From: Lates calcarifer
Taxonomy: Eukaryota; Chordata; Actinopteri; Centropomidae
DNA: 64,000 bases
Direction: 5' to 3'
NCBI RefSeq assembly: GCF_001640805.2
Contig: NC_066838.1
Span: 22,627,928-22,691,927 of the forward strand
Part shown: piece after piece, positions 35,393 through 52,500 of the stretch
How the letters are laid out: each line of letters opens with the position of its first letter
How positions within the stretch are numbered: position 1 is the stretch's first letter
Program-made: the position numbers and the translations under genes
Notes under the pieces: generated by a model
The model's input: only the letters and a program-made list of their open reading frames with translations
The model's database searches: none
Told to the model about the DNA's origin: nothing

Positions 35393-38300
35393 GTAAGAAC
35401 CAATGTTCTGTCTTAACCATAGAGCTAGTCCTGTGTGTGCACCGGAAAATGCTCTTAGTATACCTACTACATACACATGCTGGATTATGCTTGCTAACTA
35501 GGTCCTGCTTGGCTCACTAAATACAGCTATACAAGCAAGCTAAGTGATGTTTAGCTTAGGTTAAAAAAAAAGTGCTATCTCTCCTAACAGCCCCTCCAGC
35601 TCTCTACGCTTCCCTAACTTCCGCTTGAACCCAGTCATCTCAAGCACTCCAACTAGCATCTGAATAATGCAGCTGGCAGTGAGAGTGGTCTGCGTGTAGT
35701 ATTTAATTAAGAGTTTACTCTAAAACTTCTTCAGGCTAAATCTTAGCTCCCCACCCCAGCCCCCACCTGCTAGCCCTGTAGTTCTTCTACCGCCATACTA
35801 GTCATCCTGAACAACATTTTTGCTTGTTTGAGGCAACATAACATCTTCAAACTATATAGATAGACTTCAGTAATGGAGCCAGCTGGAGGACAGTGGGGTT
35901 TGGGGAGGGGTGTGGGCAGGTCATTGAAGAGAATGTCAGAGGTGTGTATGATCAGGGGCAAGGAGGCTCCTAATGGCTTTCAATAGAAGATTAACTGCAG
36001 TCAGAAGTCTTTGGTCAGCATAAAGAGCCCTTGTATAATCAAAGTCTTGGCTGTGGGAAATCGTTACAAATTGCTTTTGAGCCCCTGTCCTGGGGGTCCA
36101 TGTTTAATTAAGAGGATGGGATTTCCTCTGGTGGTGGTCTGGGGAAAGGTGGGGAGGGCAGATGAATGGACTAAACGGAAGTAGGAGGGAGAGCAAGTGA
36201 AGGGGAAAAGAATAGCGTTCTGTCACCAGTACTGCGTATCTAGTGTAAGACACATTCCATACAACACATGCTCTTGGATTGGGATTTTCCATAATTATAC
36301 ATTTTAAGTGTTTATTAATGTACAGTATGTCTCAACAATTATTCTTCTGTGAAGACATGAACTATAATTACAACTGTGCTATGTTACATTACATTGTCAT
36401 TCACAATCTGTTTGTATGCCAGTTGTTCACTAATACATTATATTATAATATGGGGGACTAATTAAAGTCCCAAATGTAATTCAGCAGAATTTTCTTAATT
36501 CCAACCCTGGTGATTGTGATCCATTATATTTATTTACAACCCTGTGTGGGGGTCCTGACATCCAACTGTAGACTGCTGCTCTAACGTATGGTAAAGGCTC
36601 TAATTTGCAAAGATATATCTGGCAACTTCACAAACACCTACTGTATATACACATGGCACATGCTACAAACACCTGTTTGTTTTACCAAGAAAACTGACAA
36701 ACACACAGGCTGGCACATTACACTTTAGTATATAAGCACCTATATGTCACACCTCAATTATAGACTCTCAAAAGATACATGCATGCATTAAAACTTCCTC
36801 AATGCCATGCTTCAATTTTAGAATTTGACACAGTTTTTTTCCAACATGCTTCCTCCCCCTCTGCAGTCCAACTTCCCATCTCTAACATTAGTAGTGTAAA
36901 ATTGGCCTCAAGTGTCTGACTTGCTCAATGAGTGTTCCTCGACTAAAAATACAGAACTCTGCCCCGGGCATTTTGTGCTACAATGTTTCCCCACATAAGG
37001 ACACAATTTCCCTAAAAGAATTATGAAAGCCTAGTAATTACAAGTAAAAGACAGACCTCTGCTGTTTTATGTTTAGAGAAGAGAAACATTACTTGATGAG
37101 TGAGAGACTGCCGGAGAACTGGCAAAATTGGTTTTGACTCCTGTATGGGTGCCGTGTCGTCTGATATGTCAGTTTCCGCGGCTTTGAGAGAGTTGTTCAT
37201 CTCCACCCAGCCTCGTCTCTTCTAACTCCCCACCTAGCGCCCCACAAAAGCAGCCCATGTCACTGTCTTGATTGCCCTCACAGCCACAGAGAATGAATTT
37301 CTGTTAAATGCTAAGGTTACAATTACCCATCCTTCATCCCATCTCCCCACTCTACCCTTTTCCCCTTTTGTCACTGGTGGAAGGCAAACAGCAGCACAGC
37401 CTATAGCAATAAGAGCTGCTGTCTGTCAGCCAGCCTTCAAATGATCACCTGTCTCCCACTAAATTGCTTCTCTTCATTCCCTCCCTTGTGTCACCTGCAT
37501 AGATGCACAAAGAAACTGGGAGGGAAAAAAGACAATTTTCTTTGTGAAATACTCTGTATCTGTCACCAGATTCACAATTGAAACATTTATCATAATCTTG
37601 ATTAAAGCTAAAAGGGTTATTTTCCAGCCCCAGAACATTTCCCCATCCCAGACTGATTTCATCTACTGCATTTGCCACACCTGGACTGAGTGTCAGGTTC
37701 AGCACATCAGGTGCATTTAGAGCTGCTGCTTATCATAGAAGGTGTTCAGCATTGTGCTCCTATCACTTCTAGGACAATCAGGCTGATTGTCTGAGCACTA
37801 GAGGACGGTACTGATCAATGCCCTCAACAATGATAATGGACACTCAAATCTTCCAATTTACGTGTTCAGAATAATTTCGTACTCTGAACTGCATGCATCG
37901 GTTCTACAATGCCATATATCTCATGTCAACAGTATTAGCATCATGAGCAGCTCGTTGAATCATCATGACATCTTAAGTGTCCCCAGTCTGGAGAGAATGG
38001 GCTGTTTCCTCTTTGACATCTCGGTTATGTAGTTTCAGTATTTACTGAAGAAAAAGCACTTGTGAACACATGAAGCAGAGGATGTGTGAAATTATTCACA
38101 CCCTCATCACGAGACATCCAGCAGATAATTTTTCACTGCCAGCATGGCACACATCTTAGAGGAAAAGTAACCCACTGAAATCCAGTGGCTAGCTTAAATG
38201 CCACACAGACCTTGTATGGGTGGATCAGAGCTGAAGTTAGAATTAATGCCAGTATTAGCAGTCGGTTGGAACACCAGGCAGGAAAATAGACAAAGTGTAG

Positions 38301-41300
38301 GAGTAACAAATACAGGAGCAGCAGAACAGCCAGCCACTAGCTATCGAATGTTAGCCTCAAAATGACCTTTGACTGTGTGACCCCTTCACATTTTTCCTAC
38401 GCGCGTCTCCACAGCCAGACCATCTTATCCCTTATTCCTCTCTGACGCTCTCTCTCTCACCCTCTCACTACTACCCTGGCCAGAGACCTTTGAATGGTTG
38501 AGTGGGCTTTAGCGGCACAGTAGATCATGGTAATGTATTCAGCCAGAGGGGTTGGAGTGTTACTGCTTTAAAACACCCTGGCACCATCCAACACTAGAGA
38601 AAGAAGACAGATGAGGCCAAGATTCCAATTATTTTCTCTATCTGTTGACCTCAATTCACTTTATCAATGCTGAACAATGTGTAGCTTCCTTCTCCACATG
38701 CCCTAAAACAATGGACATACTATTATATACTGTATATTTGGTAAGATACAGAATTTTGTTTTTATTGTAATGTGCTAGATATACAGAGCAAAAATACTCA
38801 ATGTTGGTCGGAATCTGTACAGTGTAATGTCATGAGTACATATTGCAGCATTGTGCAGAGAAGTAGATGGAATTGTAGAAAATAATCGAAGATTCAGTAG
38901 AGTATTTCAAAATCCAGTAATCCTCATAATCCTTTTTGTGTTGCTAACAAAATATATTAAAAAGTTCTTAATATCCTTTTATTAAAAGGAAAAAGTCATG
39001 CAAAGGTGTCTTAGTGTTTTGAAATATAGACATTTATTGCCCCACCCACAGAAGAACCCAAACACCCCATTTTCTTTATTAAATCCTGCAATGTCCCATT
39101 TAACCATCACTAGTTACTTGCTCATGCAAAACATCCTACATGATAGCAGCAGCTTTCTATCCTGACAGGATTCAATGAAGGAAAGGATTTACTTAAGAAA
39201 AAAAAAGAGAGAAAGTGAGGACAGAGTGGGAAAAAAAACCCCACAGTATCCATCTCAGGCAGAGCAGATGGTAGTCAGAACTGTACTTGACTTGCAAATG
39301 TCTTGCTGTTCCAACGTGACAGTCACGAGGATGCTGCCGGAGCATCTGGGCCTGTCTATATAACACATCACCATGCCAACAGTAAGAAAGCAGCCACATC
39401 AAACTTAACTTGAACTCATATCCATTAGACCTTTTAATTCCCATGTACTGATCAAAAGAACATACTATGGGAGTGAGTAAAAAGAATTTAAATGATCTGT
39501 TTCTAACTGCTGCATATACATTATGGGAAACTAAAATCATTATTCATTTGTTCATTATTAATTCACTGTCTTTTCTACAAAGCAGTGAGTAAGTGTTATG
39601 CTGTGAACATAAATGTGATCACACAGTTATGGCCTTTATATATGAGTAATTGAATTTTAAAATGATGCTGTTCAGATTTTATTAGTCACTTCTGGCTTGC
39701 AGTGAGGTGTGAGCCCATGTACTGTAAAGCCTCTGTAAAAGAAAAAAAAAATTCTCATCACTTCTTGCAACTTTTCAGTGGTTAATATGATTTCACACAA
39801 CCTAAACTTGGTGAAAGTATGTCAGGAGTCCTATCTGGTTGTGCTATCTATTTTTAAAAGGGCTTATCTTCTCGCTCTTGTCATGCGCTGCTACTGTAGC
39901 TTGTAAAGTGTGAATTCTAAAGAAAAATGTCACACAAGACCAGGGGAAGCTGCTACGGAGCATTCAGGCCTTGTAGTGCAGCTACAGACTAGTAGAGCTG
40001 TGTTGCTGTATATGTTGCTGTGACAGTCGTAATGTTTGAATCATATTTCTGTCAGCCATAAATTTGTTTTTGTTTTTTTTTTGTTTTTTGCAGACTTCCA
40101 AAGAGTTGCACAGTCATATGGAGTTGAAACAATTAGTCAATTGACTATTTTGATTGAATTTAAATACTATTAAATTCATTTTGCATGCAAAAATATGAAA
40201 TGCTCTCTTGTTTCAACTGGTCAAAATATGAGGATTTATTGCTTCTTTGTTGTATATCATAAACTGAATATCTTTGGGTTTTGGACTGTTGGTCAGACAG
40301 CACCAGACATTAAAAGGTGCCGCCTTTGGCTTCAGGATATTGTGTTTTTTGACCAAAGAATTAACTGAGAAAATTATGATCACAATTCTGAACAGATTAA
40401 CTGATAATTAAGATAATCAGTAGTTGCAGCCTAAAATAATATACACATCACACACATTATACCTGTGCTCCTGTGTCTGAATTTATGTTCACATTTAGAT
40501 TCAAAGCTCTGAGTGGTGAAAACACATAAGCACTTTCTAATCTATATACAAGAGCAAGGTAAGTAAGGACACCAATCCCTCCTTCCACCTTTATAGTCAC
40601 ACTCCCGCAACTTGCTATGCACCATGCTGGCAAAATACAATTGGTGTGGCCTACACAGAATGAGTTTGCATTGATTTCCAGGCTTTCTCCGGAACAGCAG
40701 ACAACAGGTAGGAGGTGTGGTAGTTGCTAGCAGCAGCTTTGATGATATTTACCTCTAATTAAGTTTCTTCCCCAGAGAGAGAGCTGGGAGGGAGTGAAAG
40801 GAGATAAAAACCTCTCTGAGCAGAGTGCTGTGCAGCAATCAATCCTCTCTTTCCTCTCCCTCCAGAGCTGAGCTAGGGAGGATGGATGGAAGACAGGTCT
40901 CTCATCTGGGCAAACTGGAGAGAAGTAATAAAAGAGCCATAGCTCAACCTCTACCTGAGGAAACAGGAGCAATGCCTCCATCCTTTGTGTCCTCCAGTGT
41001 TTCTCAGTGTTTTTCAGTGAAGCAGCAGCAGCAATTTATTTTCGATTTTATGGAGGCTTCCTCACCAATAAAGATGGATTTAATGACAGACAATAAATCC
41101 TTTTCTGTGAAAAGAATGAGGATTTTATATGCCTGTTATTAGGCTGGTGAGCTTCCTGCAGGGTTCATGTTAATACCAATGTGTTTCAGTTAAGATCACA
41201 CTTTAGGATATAACAAACAGAGGGCTTTACAGCAGATCAGCATGAAACATGGTGTTTTATTTTGGAGCCAGCGAAAAAGAAAACTGAACATCTTAGCCGT

Positions 41301-41453
41301 GCTGAACTGTCTGAGTTTATCCTGGATGACTGAAACACATTTCTTGGTGTTCAGGCTACCATATGATGATATGTAGAATGTTTGAATGTAACATCCCCAA
41401 TAGCATCTCAAAAAGTGTTTTTTCTTAAACATTTTTCTTTTCATTTTCCTCAG
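35393..41453 (+). other. plxna2: intron 13 (6.1 kb)
   Basis: It contains a diverged interspersed repeat at about 40123-40435 and long AT-rich stretches (36280-36460, 38700-39000). The open frames in it show no domain features. Confidence 0.8.
40123..40435. mobile_element. diverged teleost MITE-like repeat ending in GTTGCAGCC
   Basis: Left part AACAATTAGTCAATTGACTA, centre TTTGGGTTTTGGACTGTTGG (about 40273-40292) with CAGACATT following, right end AGATAATCAGTAGTTGCAGCC. This is the order of a widespread percomorph non-autonomous element I know from fish genomes, whose ends read (TAGG)GCTGCAAC with ATCGATTAATCGA-like subterminal repeats, usually attributed to hAT-type transposons. The copy is old: the subterminal ATCGATTAATC motifs have decayed and no target duplication is clear. 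Confidence 0.72.
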
Positions 41454-41693
41454 GTGTGTAAAGTACTGAACACCACCAGTATGAGCTGCTTCGCTCCCTC
41501 CCTGATGGCAGAATACCAGCCAGGTTTGGACACAGTGAAGCACGCAGATGAGTTTGGGTTCATCTTCAACAACGTCCAGGCGCTGCTGGTCTACAACAAC
41601 ACCAACCTCCTCTACTACCCAAACCCTTACTTTGAGCCCCTCAGCACCACTGGTGTCCTGGAGCAAAAACCAGGCTCGCCAATCATTCTCAAG
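41454..41693 (+). CDS. plxna2: plexin-A2 window exon 14: fifth to sixth IPT
   Basis: 240 bp, 80 codons, phase 0 at both ends. It encodes [20 protein letters not shown], then [20 protein letters not shown], a strand [20 protein letters not shown], and [22 protein letters not shown](I/V)(F/L)(N/D)NVQ and YYPNPxFE are hallmarks of plexin-A. N-T-T and N-N-T are potential glycosylation sites. Acceptor tttcctcag; donor gtatgg. Confidence 0.97.
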
Positions 41694-42115
41694 GTATGGG
41701 AAACTGCTTAATCATTATTACTTATTACAGCTTATTATTCTCTGGATATTAACATCAGTTAGATGTGTATAGAATTTATGTTTTTTCTGTCATTATTTGA
41801 GTTTAAGAATCCTTGTAACTGATAATTCAGTGAGGGATATATTCTATTCTTTCATCCTGATTGCCAGCTGTTCCCACTTAGTGCCACTGTGATATACATG
41901 TGACATGTGAATATATCACCTTGTTTGATCTCAGTGTGGAATCATATTTGGCCCCAGCTGTACCTAAACCTCGGGATCTAATTTACAGTGTATTTAGGTG
42001 ACACATGTGCTTGGTGGGTTTTTAAAATTATCAGATTTTCACTGAGCCATGTGTTTGTGTGTATGTGTTTTTCTCTTAATTTCACACCCCTCTGTCCATC
42101 TCCACATGCCCACAG
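41694..42115 (+). other. plxna2: intron 14 (422 bp)
   Basis: Short AT-rich intron with a TG-containing pyrimidine tract before the acceptor (gcccacag). Nothing else was seen. Confidence 0.9.
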
Positions 42116-42259
42116 GGCAGAAACCTGGTTCCCCCAGCATCAGGAGGGGTAAAGCTTAACTACACGGTACTGATTGGAGAGACTCCCTGCTCTGTCACTG
42201 TGTCCGAGAGCCAGCTGCTTTGCGAGCCACCCAACCTCACCGGACAATACAAAGTCATG
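42116..42259 (+). CDS. plxna2: plexin-A2 window exon 15: sixth (membrane-proximal) IPT
   Basis: 144 bp, 48 codons, phase 0 at both ends. It encodes [20 protein letters not shown], then [20 protein letters not shown] and [21 protein letters not shown] and the [11 protein letters not shown] block match A2. N-Y-T and N-L-T are potential sequons. Donor gtcagt. Skipping this exon would keep the frame. Confidence 0.96.
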
Positions 42260-42854
42260 GTCAGTATGTGTCTGTTTATGTTGGCCATTGTGTGTTTGTT
42301 ACTGTGTCTCCTTTAATTTCTCTTGTGACTTGTTTCCATCTATCAGTGTATTTGTGATTTCTTCTTCATAATAGTTGGCCTCTAAACTCCATTAGCTGTG
42401 CTCTCATCATTGTTCATTCAGCTGAAGGAAAGGGGTCAAAGGAAGAACAGCGTGAGTGTGCTCTAACTGTCAAAATGTTCTGCCAGGATCCACTGCAATT
42501 ATTTTTAGTTGCCTGCTCACTTATTGAGTGCAAGCCCCGGACTATTTCCCTCTCAACGTCAGCGTGCAGGTGGCCAAATGTGTTTGCACTCAGTATCAAT
42601 TACACCAGATAATATTTACCTGTGTGTTGGCAGCATTTCTAAGACTTGGCTTAAGCATTTCTGTATATCAATTATCATGTGATGGATGATGGTATTTTGT
42701 TGAAATGTGAGTAAATAATGCATCTCATCTTTATGTTTTAGTTTGAAGAATTTTCTAAACTACTCCAGATAGTCAAAGTTCTAAGTGGTACTTTTCAAAT
42801 GATGAAGATAATAAAAGGTTAATTGTTATTATGTGTGCTTGTGTCTGTCCTCAG
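42260..42854 (+). other. plxna2: intron 15 (595 bp)
   Basis: AT-rich, with no repeat or coding feature seen. The acceptor is ctgtcctcag. Confidence 0.9.
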
Positions 42855-43089
42855 GTTCAAGTGGGTGGTCTCCACGTTTCTCCTGGTGCGGTCCACATTA
42901 TGTCGGACAGCCTGCTGACCCTTCCAGCCATCGTTAGTATTGCTGCTGGTGGAGGCCTCCTCCTCATCATTGTCATCCTCGTGCTAATCGCCTACAAGCG
43001 GAAGTCGCGTGAAAATGACCTCACCCTTAAGCGCTTGCAGATGCAAATGGACAACCTGGAGTCACGGGTTGCCCTAGAGTGCAAAGAAG
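42855..43089 (+). CDS. plxna2: plexin-A2 window exon 16: end of ectodomain, transmembrane helix, juxtamembrane start
   Basis: 235 bp (78 codons + 1). It runs [20 protein letters not shown] then L-T-L-P, and then a 23-residue hydrophobic helix at 42927-42995 (A-I-V-S-I to L-I-A-Y). [20 protein letters not shown] follows, then [11 protein letters not shown]. The helix contains a glycine-rich AAGGG patch, a type of small-residue motif linked to plexin transmembrane packing. KRKSR is the stop-transfer signal. The heptad-like [17 protein letters not shown] is the juxtamembrane coiled coil that regulates plexin GAP dimerisation. Donor gttagt. Confidence 0.97.
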
Positions 43090-46302
<3,213 letters not shown>

Positions 46303-46571
46303 GTGTCAGGTAATGGCCAACAGAATGTGGAGAAGGCCTTAAAGCTATTTGGCCAGCTCATCAACAACAAAGTGTTCCTGCTCACCTTCATCCGAACACT
46401 GGAAATGCAGCGCTCTTTTTCCATGAGGGACCGTGGCAACGTGGCCTCACTTATCATGACGGCCCTGCAGGGGCGACTGGAGTACGCCACCGACGTCCTT
46501 AAACACCTGCTGTCAGACCTCATCGACCGCAACCTGGAGAGCAAAAACCACCCCAAACTACTGCTGCGCAG
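46303..46571 (+). CDS. plxna2: plexin-A2 window exon 18: N-terminal GAP segment
   Basis: 269 bp (89 codons + 2). It encodes [80 protein letters not shown] and KNHPKLLLR. This is the first half of the plexin R-Ras/Rap GAP fold, with the characteristic [12 protein letters not shown] and [10 protein letters not shown]. The final arginine pair, which I take to be the catalytic RR of the first GAP motif (mutated in plexin-A1 and -B1 studies), begins here: the first Arg is cgc, the second is split ag|a over the intron. Acceptor ctgttcag; donor gtaaca. Confidence 0.97.
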
Positions 46572-49500
46572 GTAACACAGCAAACGTTTAAGCAAAACAA
46601 TGTCCTGTAGCAATATAAGTGTTTGGCTCAGCTGTTGCCTGCTACATTTAAAAGTAATTTATCCAGTGTTTTAATCAAACTTTATGAATGAGATTTAAAG
46701 TGAATATCATTCCTAAAAGCTTTCAACAAAGTCAGCAAAGAAAAAGTTATTAACAAGTTATATTGGCATTAATGTTCCTGTTTTGACTTTTCAGTTTTGT
46801 TTTGTTTTTTTTTAAAAAAAAGAAGAATTAACCCACAGTAATTAAAAAACAAAAGGCTCTTTCTGATATTATACATGTTCATATGCCTTAATCCTCAGTA
46901 TGCTTTACAAAACTTTTTCAGATGTTTGATTTGATTTAAGTTCAGTCAAGAAGAATAAGAACATATTTTATCACTGTATATCTATAATTCATATTCATGT
47001 GATTCTGTGATCAGAGGATAGTTGTGGAGATGCCAAAAAACAGTCCTCATTTAAAAACATGTCAATAAGCACAGAGCTGGAGGAGGATGTTGCTGCATAT
47101 AGACAGACAGATGAGGATTGATTTAGAGTTGTATGTTCTTTCCCCCTTTTTTCTTGTGGGTGGATGCATTCTGATTTTCCCATGTGTTCCTATGTAGACA
47201 CTTCACAGAATAAGGCTTGTAATGAGTGCTACCGTACATCTACAGTATGCCGAGATAAACACCATGCACTCATCACGTCAGGAGAAACATCAGAATTCTC
47301 TGCATAATTCCACATTCTCTCTCGCACTCTTGTCTCTCCCCCTGCTCTCTCTCATTGCCAATGTCAGTCTCACTTATCCTCCAGGCTCAGGCACCTGATA
47401 AAACATTCAGAAGCGGTTCATCTTAACTTTTTTTTTTCTCTTCCTCTCCGTGTCTCCAGTGTACATTGTTTTCCGGGGGAGTTGGGATAATGTGCTAAAA
47501 CTTTAAACACCTGCCAAGTCCTTGCCCAAGTGTCCTCAGCTGCTTTGGTGGCTCTTTATGTATAGAAACAGTTTAAAAGGACTGACAAACAATACTCAGC
47601 TCAAAAGGTACAGAATGTACAAAGCACAGTCACTGTGAACAAGCTCACTGAAGACCTGACTGCTCTGTGCATGATTTTGATTATGTTTACATGACTAATA
47701 AGCAGAGACAGTGAGAGCAGGCAGCTGCTACACTTTGAAACAACACCTTCATTCTGATGTTAATGTTCTCTTAGTGTCTGTATTTGAAAACCCCACATTA
47801 ATAGTCAGGGTAAATAACTGCCAGACAGAAAAGACTGCTCACAGAAGCAAACAGAGCAAGAGGTTGAAAGAGAAAGAGGTGGACAAAAGCGGCACAGCGT
47901 CAAATGGACCTAGATTAAGCTGTTATTTCATATGACAGCAGGGCCCCATGTCACCTCTAAGTTTTCATTATCCTCTCTTATTAGGAGCACAGTGGTACAT
48001 AATCCTCAGGTCCTGCCGTTGCAGCCTGCAGGGCTAAATGTCCTGTAGTTTTTACATTTTGCTCCTCATTTTTCTGAAGAATTTAAGGGATTATCGATTT
48101 GACATGGCTCTTTGCCGTTGTTGTCTTCCTCATCGCCTATTTAGAGAAAAGCCGACAGTCAAGCCAGCCAGCTGACTCACACACATCCACAAACACACTC
48201 ACACATGCACACACGTCTGTGATGATAGTCAAATTGAGCACGTCTCTAAGCGGTAATTGTGTTTGTGCAGGGTGTAGAGTGACGCTGCTGGGCTGTGCTT
48301 TGTAGCCATTGTCTCGTTCAGTTGTCTTTTCTTTTGGCTCTCCTCAGTCTATTATCTCATATAATAGGATAGTGAAATGCTTGCCATTATGTTGACTAAG
48401 ACCCCCTCTCTGTTCTGGTAATAATGAATACTGCTTACAATGAGCATGTAAGCAGATACTCGTTTTTATGGTGTCCAGATATATCTGTAGGAGTGCTACC
48501 TGCATTTGTGTACATGTTGTGTGTGTTAGAATATGGTATACTGATGACTGAAAGAATGAATAAACCTGTGCTGGTTACATCGGAATCCAGCGTGCGCTCA
48601 GAAGATTAGTAGAGGTTGCGGTCATTGTGAATGTCCTGAATGAATTATTAGTGAGCTTACAGTCCCTGGACAAAGTTTACATTGCTATAGAAGAGAGCCA
48701 ACATACAGGAAGGACCTCCAGGGTCACCCAGCCCACTTCCTTTGCTCATTTATAATACAGTGGGTTGATAGTGCATCCAGAGACATGTTTGATTCATAGC
48801 AAAGAGCTGCGCCTCTCTCACCATTCAGCTGTCATCGAATGCTTTTCTCCACAGGGTGGCACGTCCACAAGCAGGCATGCTCGACCTTTTAAGAGAAAGC
48901 CATAATCACACAAGCATTGCAGACAGAAATACAAAAATAGTTCCATCTGTCATGGTATCTTAGCATCTTATCCTCATGTTCCCTCAGGGACCTGCCGTAG
49001 TAATCAAAGTTTAATGTGTACAATAGAGCCAAATGGTTTTTAGTAAAGGATAGGGCTGGCCACATATGTCTGTTATTGTCAACAAAAGCCATGAAAAGAC
49101 CAAAACCAACAAAGCATTAGTCTGTCTTTCAATACTTTATAACTTCCCCAGAAGAAGCCTGTCTGTGGCACTCACTGAAAACATAAATGCTGGAAAACAG
49201 GTCACAAACATACTGTAAATAGTCTATTTGTTCAGGACTGTTTTTAACCATGGATTCTGTGCTGTTGGAAGTATTTACAGCAGCAGGATGGTGTATGTGG
49301 GGGTCTACTCTAAATAAACTTCTGTGCCCATGTTCATTATGATGAAGGAGCATGTCTCCCAGTGCAACAGTGTGTCTCATTTGTGTGGTTTTAATAGTTT
49401 TGGGTCAATGATGGGGCTCTGTGGCACAGAGGAAAAGGCTATATCAGGCTTTGGCTTCACAGGCAATACTTGTTAATTGGCTAAATTAATTGTTGGTTTT

Positions 49501-52500
49501 GGCCTTTTTATGGGACTTTATAGGAAGAAACAGACATGCTTTAAAGACACCGTCTGTCATCTGAATGTAAACAATGGACGATTAACAGAAGATTCAAACC
49601 CGCCTTCATTCTCAAATTAATTGACAGGTTATTTAACACAAGGACTGACACCAGACAACAATTTAACTGTTTTTGTTTGCCATGAAAACTCTACAGGGTA
49701 CCTTTAAATCTTTACTGTATGCAATAGCCAGAGTGTGTGTGCTATATAGTGTAAGAGAGTGTATGTGCCCATGGCATATAGGGAAGTTATGACACTACAG
49801 CGGTACAATGAGGCTGTTCCAGCAAAGCAAGGCACCCTTAATTATTGAGCCCTGTTCCTGCGGTGAGCTCCAGTGAGAAGATGGAGTACCATGCCATCAC
49901 TAACCACAGCACAGAGGGAAAGGGGAGGACAGGAGGGAAGATGAGTGGAAAAATGAAGGGAAAGGTTGAGAATGCAGAGGGAGCAGTGGAGGAGTGGGAT
50001 TCAACGATGGAAGAGCAGTTAAACAACTAATAAACATATGAATTCAGCAAATTAAATGGAGGTTCTGAGTGCTTTCCACAGAGAAATTTCAAGTTAAGTG
50101 GGCAGCACATTAAAGATGCTGCATGAAAAAACTCGTTCTGATTAACATTAACACTGTGTCTCTGCATGCCTCTCACCATCTCTGTATGCCTCCAACATAC
50201 CTTTTTTTCTGTATTCCTCACACACATACTCTGTCTCTCACATGGCAGATTATCTCCTGATAGTACTTTTTTTCATATTTGAGTGTTTAATTGCTGATGT
50301 ACTATCTGTACTTTATTGGGACAGATAATATTAGATTAACTTATATCAGTCTACTGCCACTAAACTCTTAGCTTAATATGGAGTCCTAAATATAGATATG
50401 GCTACAATAATTTCTTATTTTTGATAAAAGGCAATGAGGGGTAAGGCTGTGTTGCCTAGTTTACAGGGCTAAAGGTAGACTGAATAAAATGGCTGTTAAA
50501 ACAACATTCCTCCTCTTCATTCATATAAGTATATACCAAGATCTGATGAGTACATTTGCTGACACTAGATTTTACTCGTAGCACCTAATATGTTTACAGT
50601 AGTTCATAAATATGCAACAGGAATGCACTGTGAGATTTCCATTCATTTGAATTTCAGCTCCTTTCCTGAAAGAAGTTGAATGGGCTGAAGTGGTATATCA
50701 TAGAAGGAAAATGAATGCATGTGAAAAGCCTCTTGACAGATTAAACAGGATGGAAAACCAATCGTTGTTATTTATTTGAGAACCTAGTTAACCGCATAAT
50801 GGTTACTGAGAATACAACACATGCAGTAGGCACTAGCTCACGTCATTGGCTGAGTATAATGGTGGGTTGGTTTCATTTGAATGCCAGAGGACAGTTTGTA
50901 TATGTTATGCTGTAGTGGCTCTTTTTCCTATTATGCTCAGCTAAGTGCTAGATCCCATTTCGCCGTCCATCATGCCAGTCCGGTGAAAACAAATCATAGC
51001 ACGTGCAGTATTTTTTGCCTTTATGAAACAGAGATATAATATCCCCAGTCAGTTAAATTCCTGGAATCACATTTGATGGGTGCACTCATGCTCCTCTGAG
51101 GCTCCTTGTTCAAAGAAACTCTGGTATTTAAAGATTTGAGATGCCTTCTGCTTTCTTTGTCTTGATAGGGAAAGATTTTCGCTCGCAGACCCTTACATTC
51201 TCCTAAAAGCTTTTTGAAAGCAATATGTGAGCTTTTGACAATGTGTTTGATTTTCTCACTCTCCGATGCACTAAGTGGAACTGATGCTGCACCTCATAGT
51301 GTTTGGATTGTATTTTCCACCATTAATGAAATACGTTCTTGCACTCAGTTTATCTCTGTGCTCTACCTCATCTCAGTCCTCCCTCTCTCCTCACGTCTGT
51401 CATCATTTCACAGCATTGTCCTCTCTTTCTGCCTGTCCATTAATACTGAAACAGTGTTTGACGACCATCGCTGCAACATCCTAGAACAGCTAGCGACATC
51501 TTTTTGACATTAAACTCTATCTCCATTCTCCCCATCGTCGTCTGAAGTTTTGCCACAGCCGCTCTCTTTACCCAGTTTCTTTCTTTTTCTTGTCTTTATA
51601 ATGTTCTTTTAATGGAATCACAGAACATTGCTTCTATCACCTTGAGACTTTTCAATCTTGTATTATTTTTCTCCTCAGCGTTTTTGTAATGAGATTTCCG
51701 CCCATGCAGAGCAATGGAGTACAGCGTTATTAAGAGAGCGAGTATTGTGTTTGGCATTAGTTTCATTGAAAGACATTCCACTGCCTGCTAATATAGCCTC
51801 CCCTCCACCCTAGCTGCCATTAGGAGACCAGAGATGGGGGGGATGCAGGGCCCCTCTTAAACACTATGTGGGATAATGAAATCCTGATGTTCATTAATGA
51901 AACTCAATTAGTAGAGAGAAGGAAGTGGAGGCAGATGAGGAGGAGGACAAGGAGGAAAGGAGAAGGAGGAGAACAAAGTGTGTCTCCCCCCCGACATTCA
52001 AAAGGAGAGATATTAAGAGGGAGTCAGCACAGCCCCCACACAAAAGGCTTTATTTGACTTCCTTCTTCGGGACTTGCTGAGCTTATTAAAATGCTTAATA
52101 GGTTCCATTAACTTCTAACACACTCAAGTCTCATACAAGCTGGGAGGGGCACATGGTACGCAGCGGAAGGGGGTGGGGGGGCAAATTACAGAGGGATTTG
52201 GGGTATTATACAAAAAAATCCATGATATATTTAGGTTTATTCAGCGTGAAAATACAGCCTCAGGCACTCGTAGTGGCTCCTTATTATGTTTTTGAGTGGA
52301 GATTTTTTGTTGTGCAGCATTGCAAGCTTGTGAATGCTGTATGTGTATCTTCCTTTCTTTATGTATGTATACCTTTACCTGTGTGTTTGTATATGTTGGA
52401 ATGACAAAGAGGAGAGAAGCATAGAACTTGTGTGTGTGTGTGTGCGCCACCATAGAGGATGCTGTCACACATGCGCACACGCTCAGGAGCATGCACTTCT

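Noticed and set aside
41196..41666. 156-codon minus-strand frame
   Set aside because: It is largely the antisense of exon 14; the plus-strand plexin reading explains the sequence.
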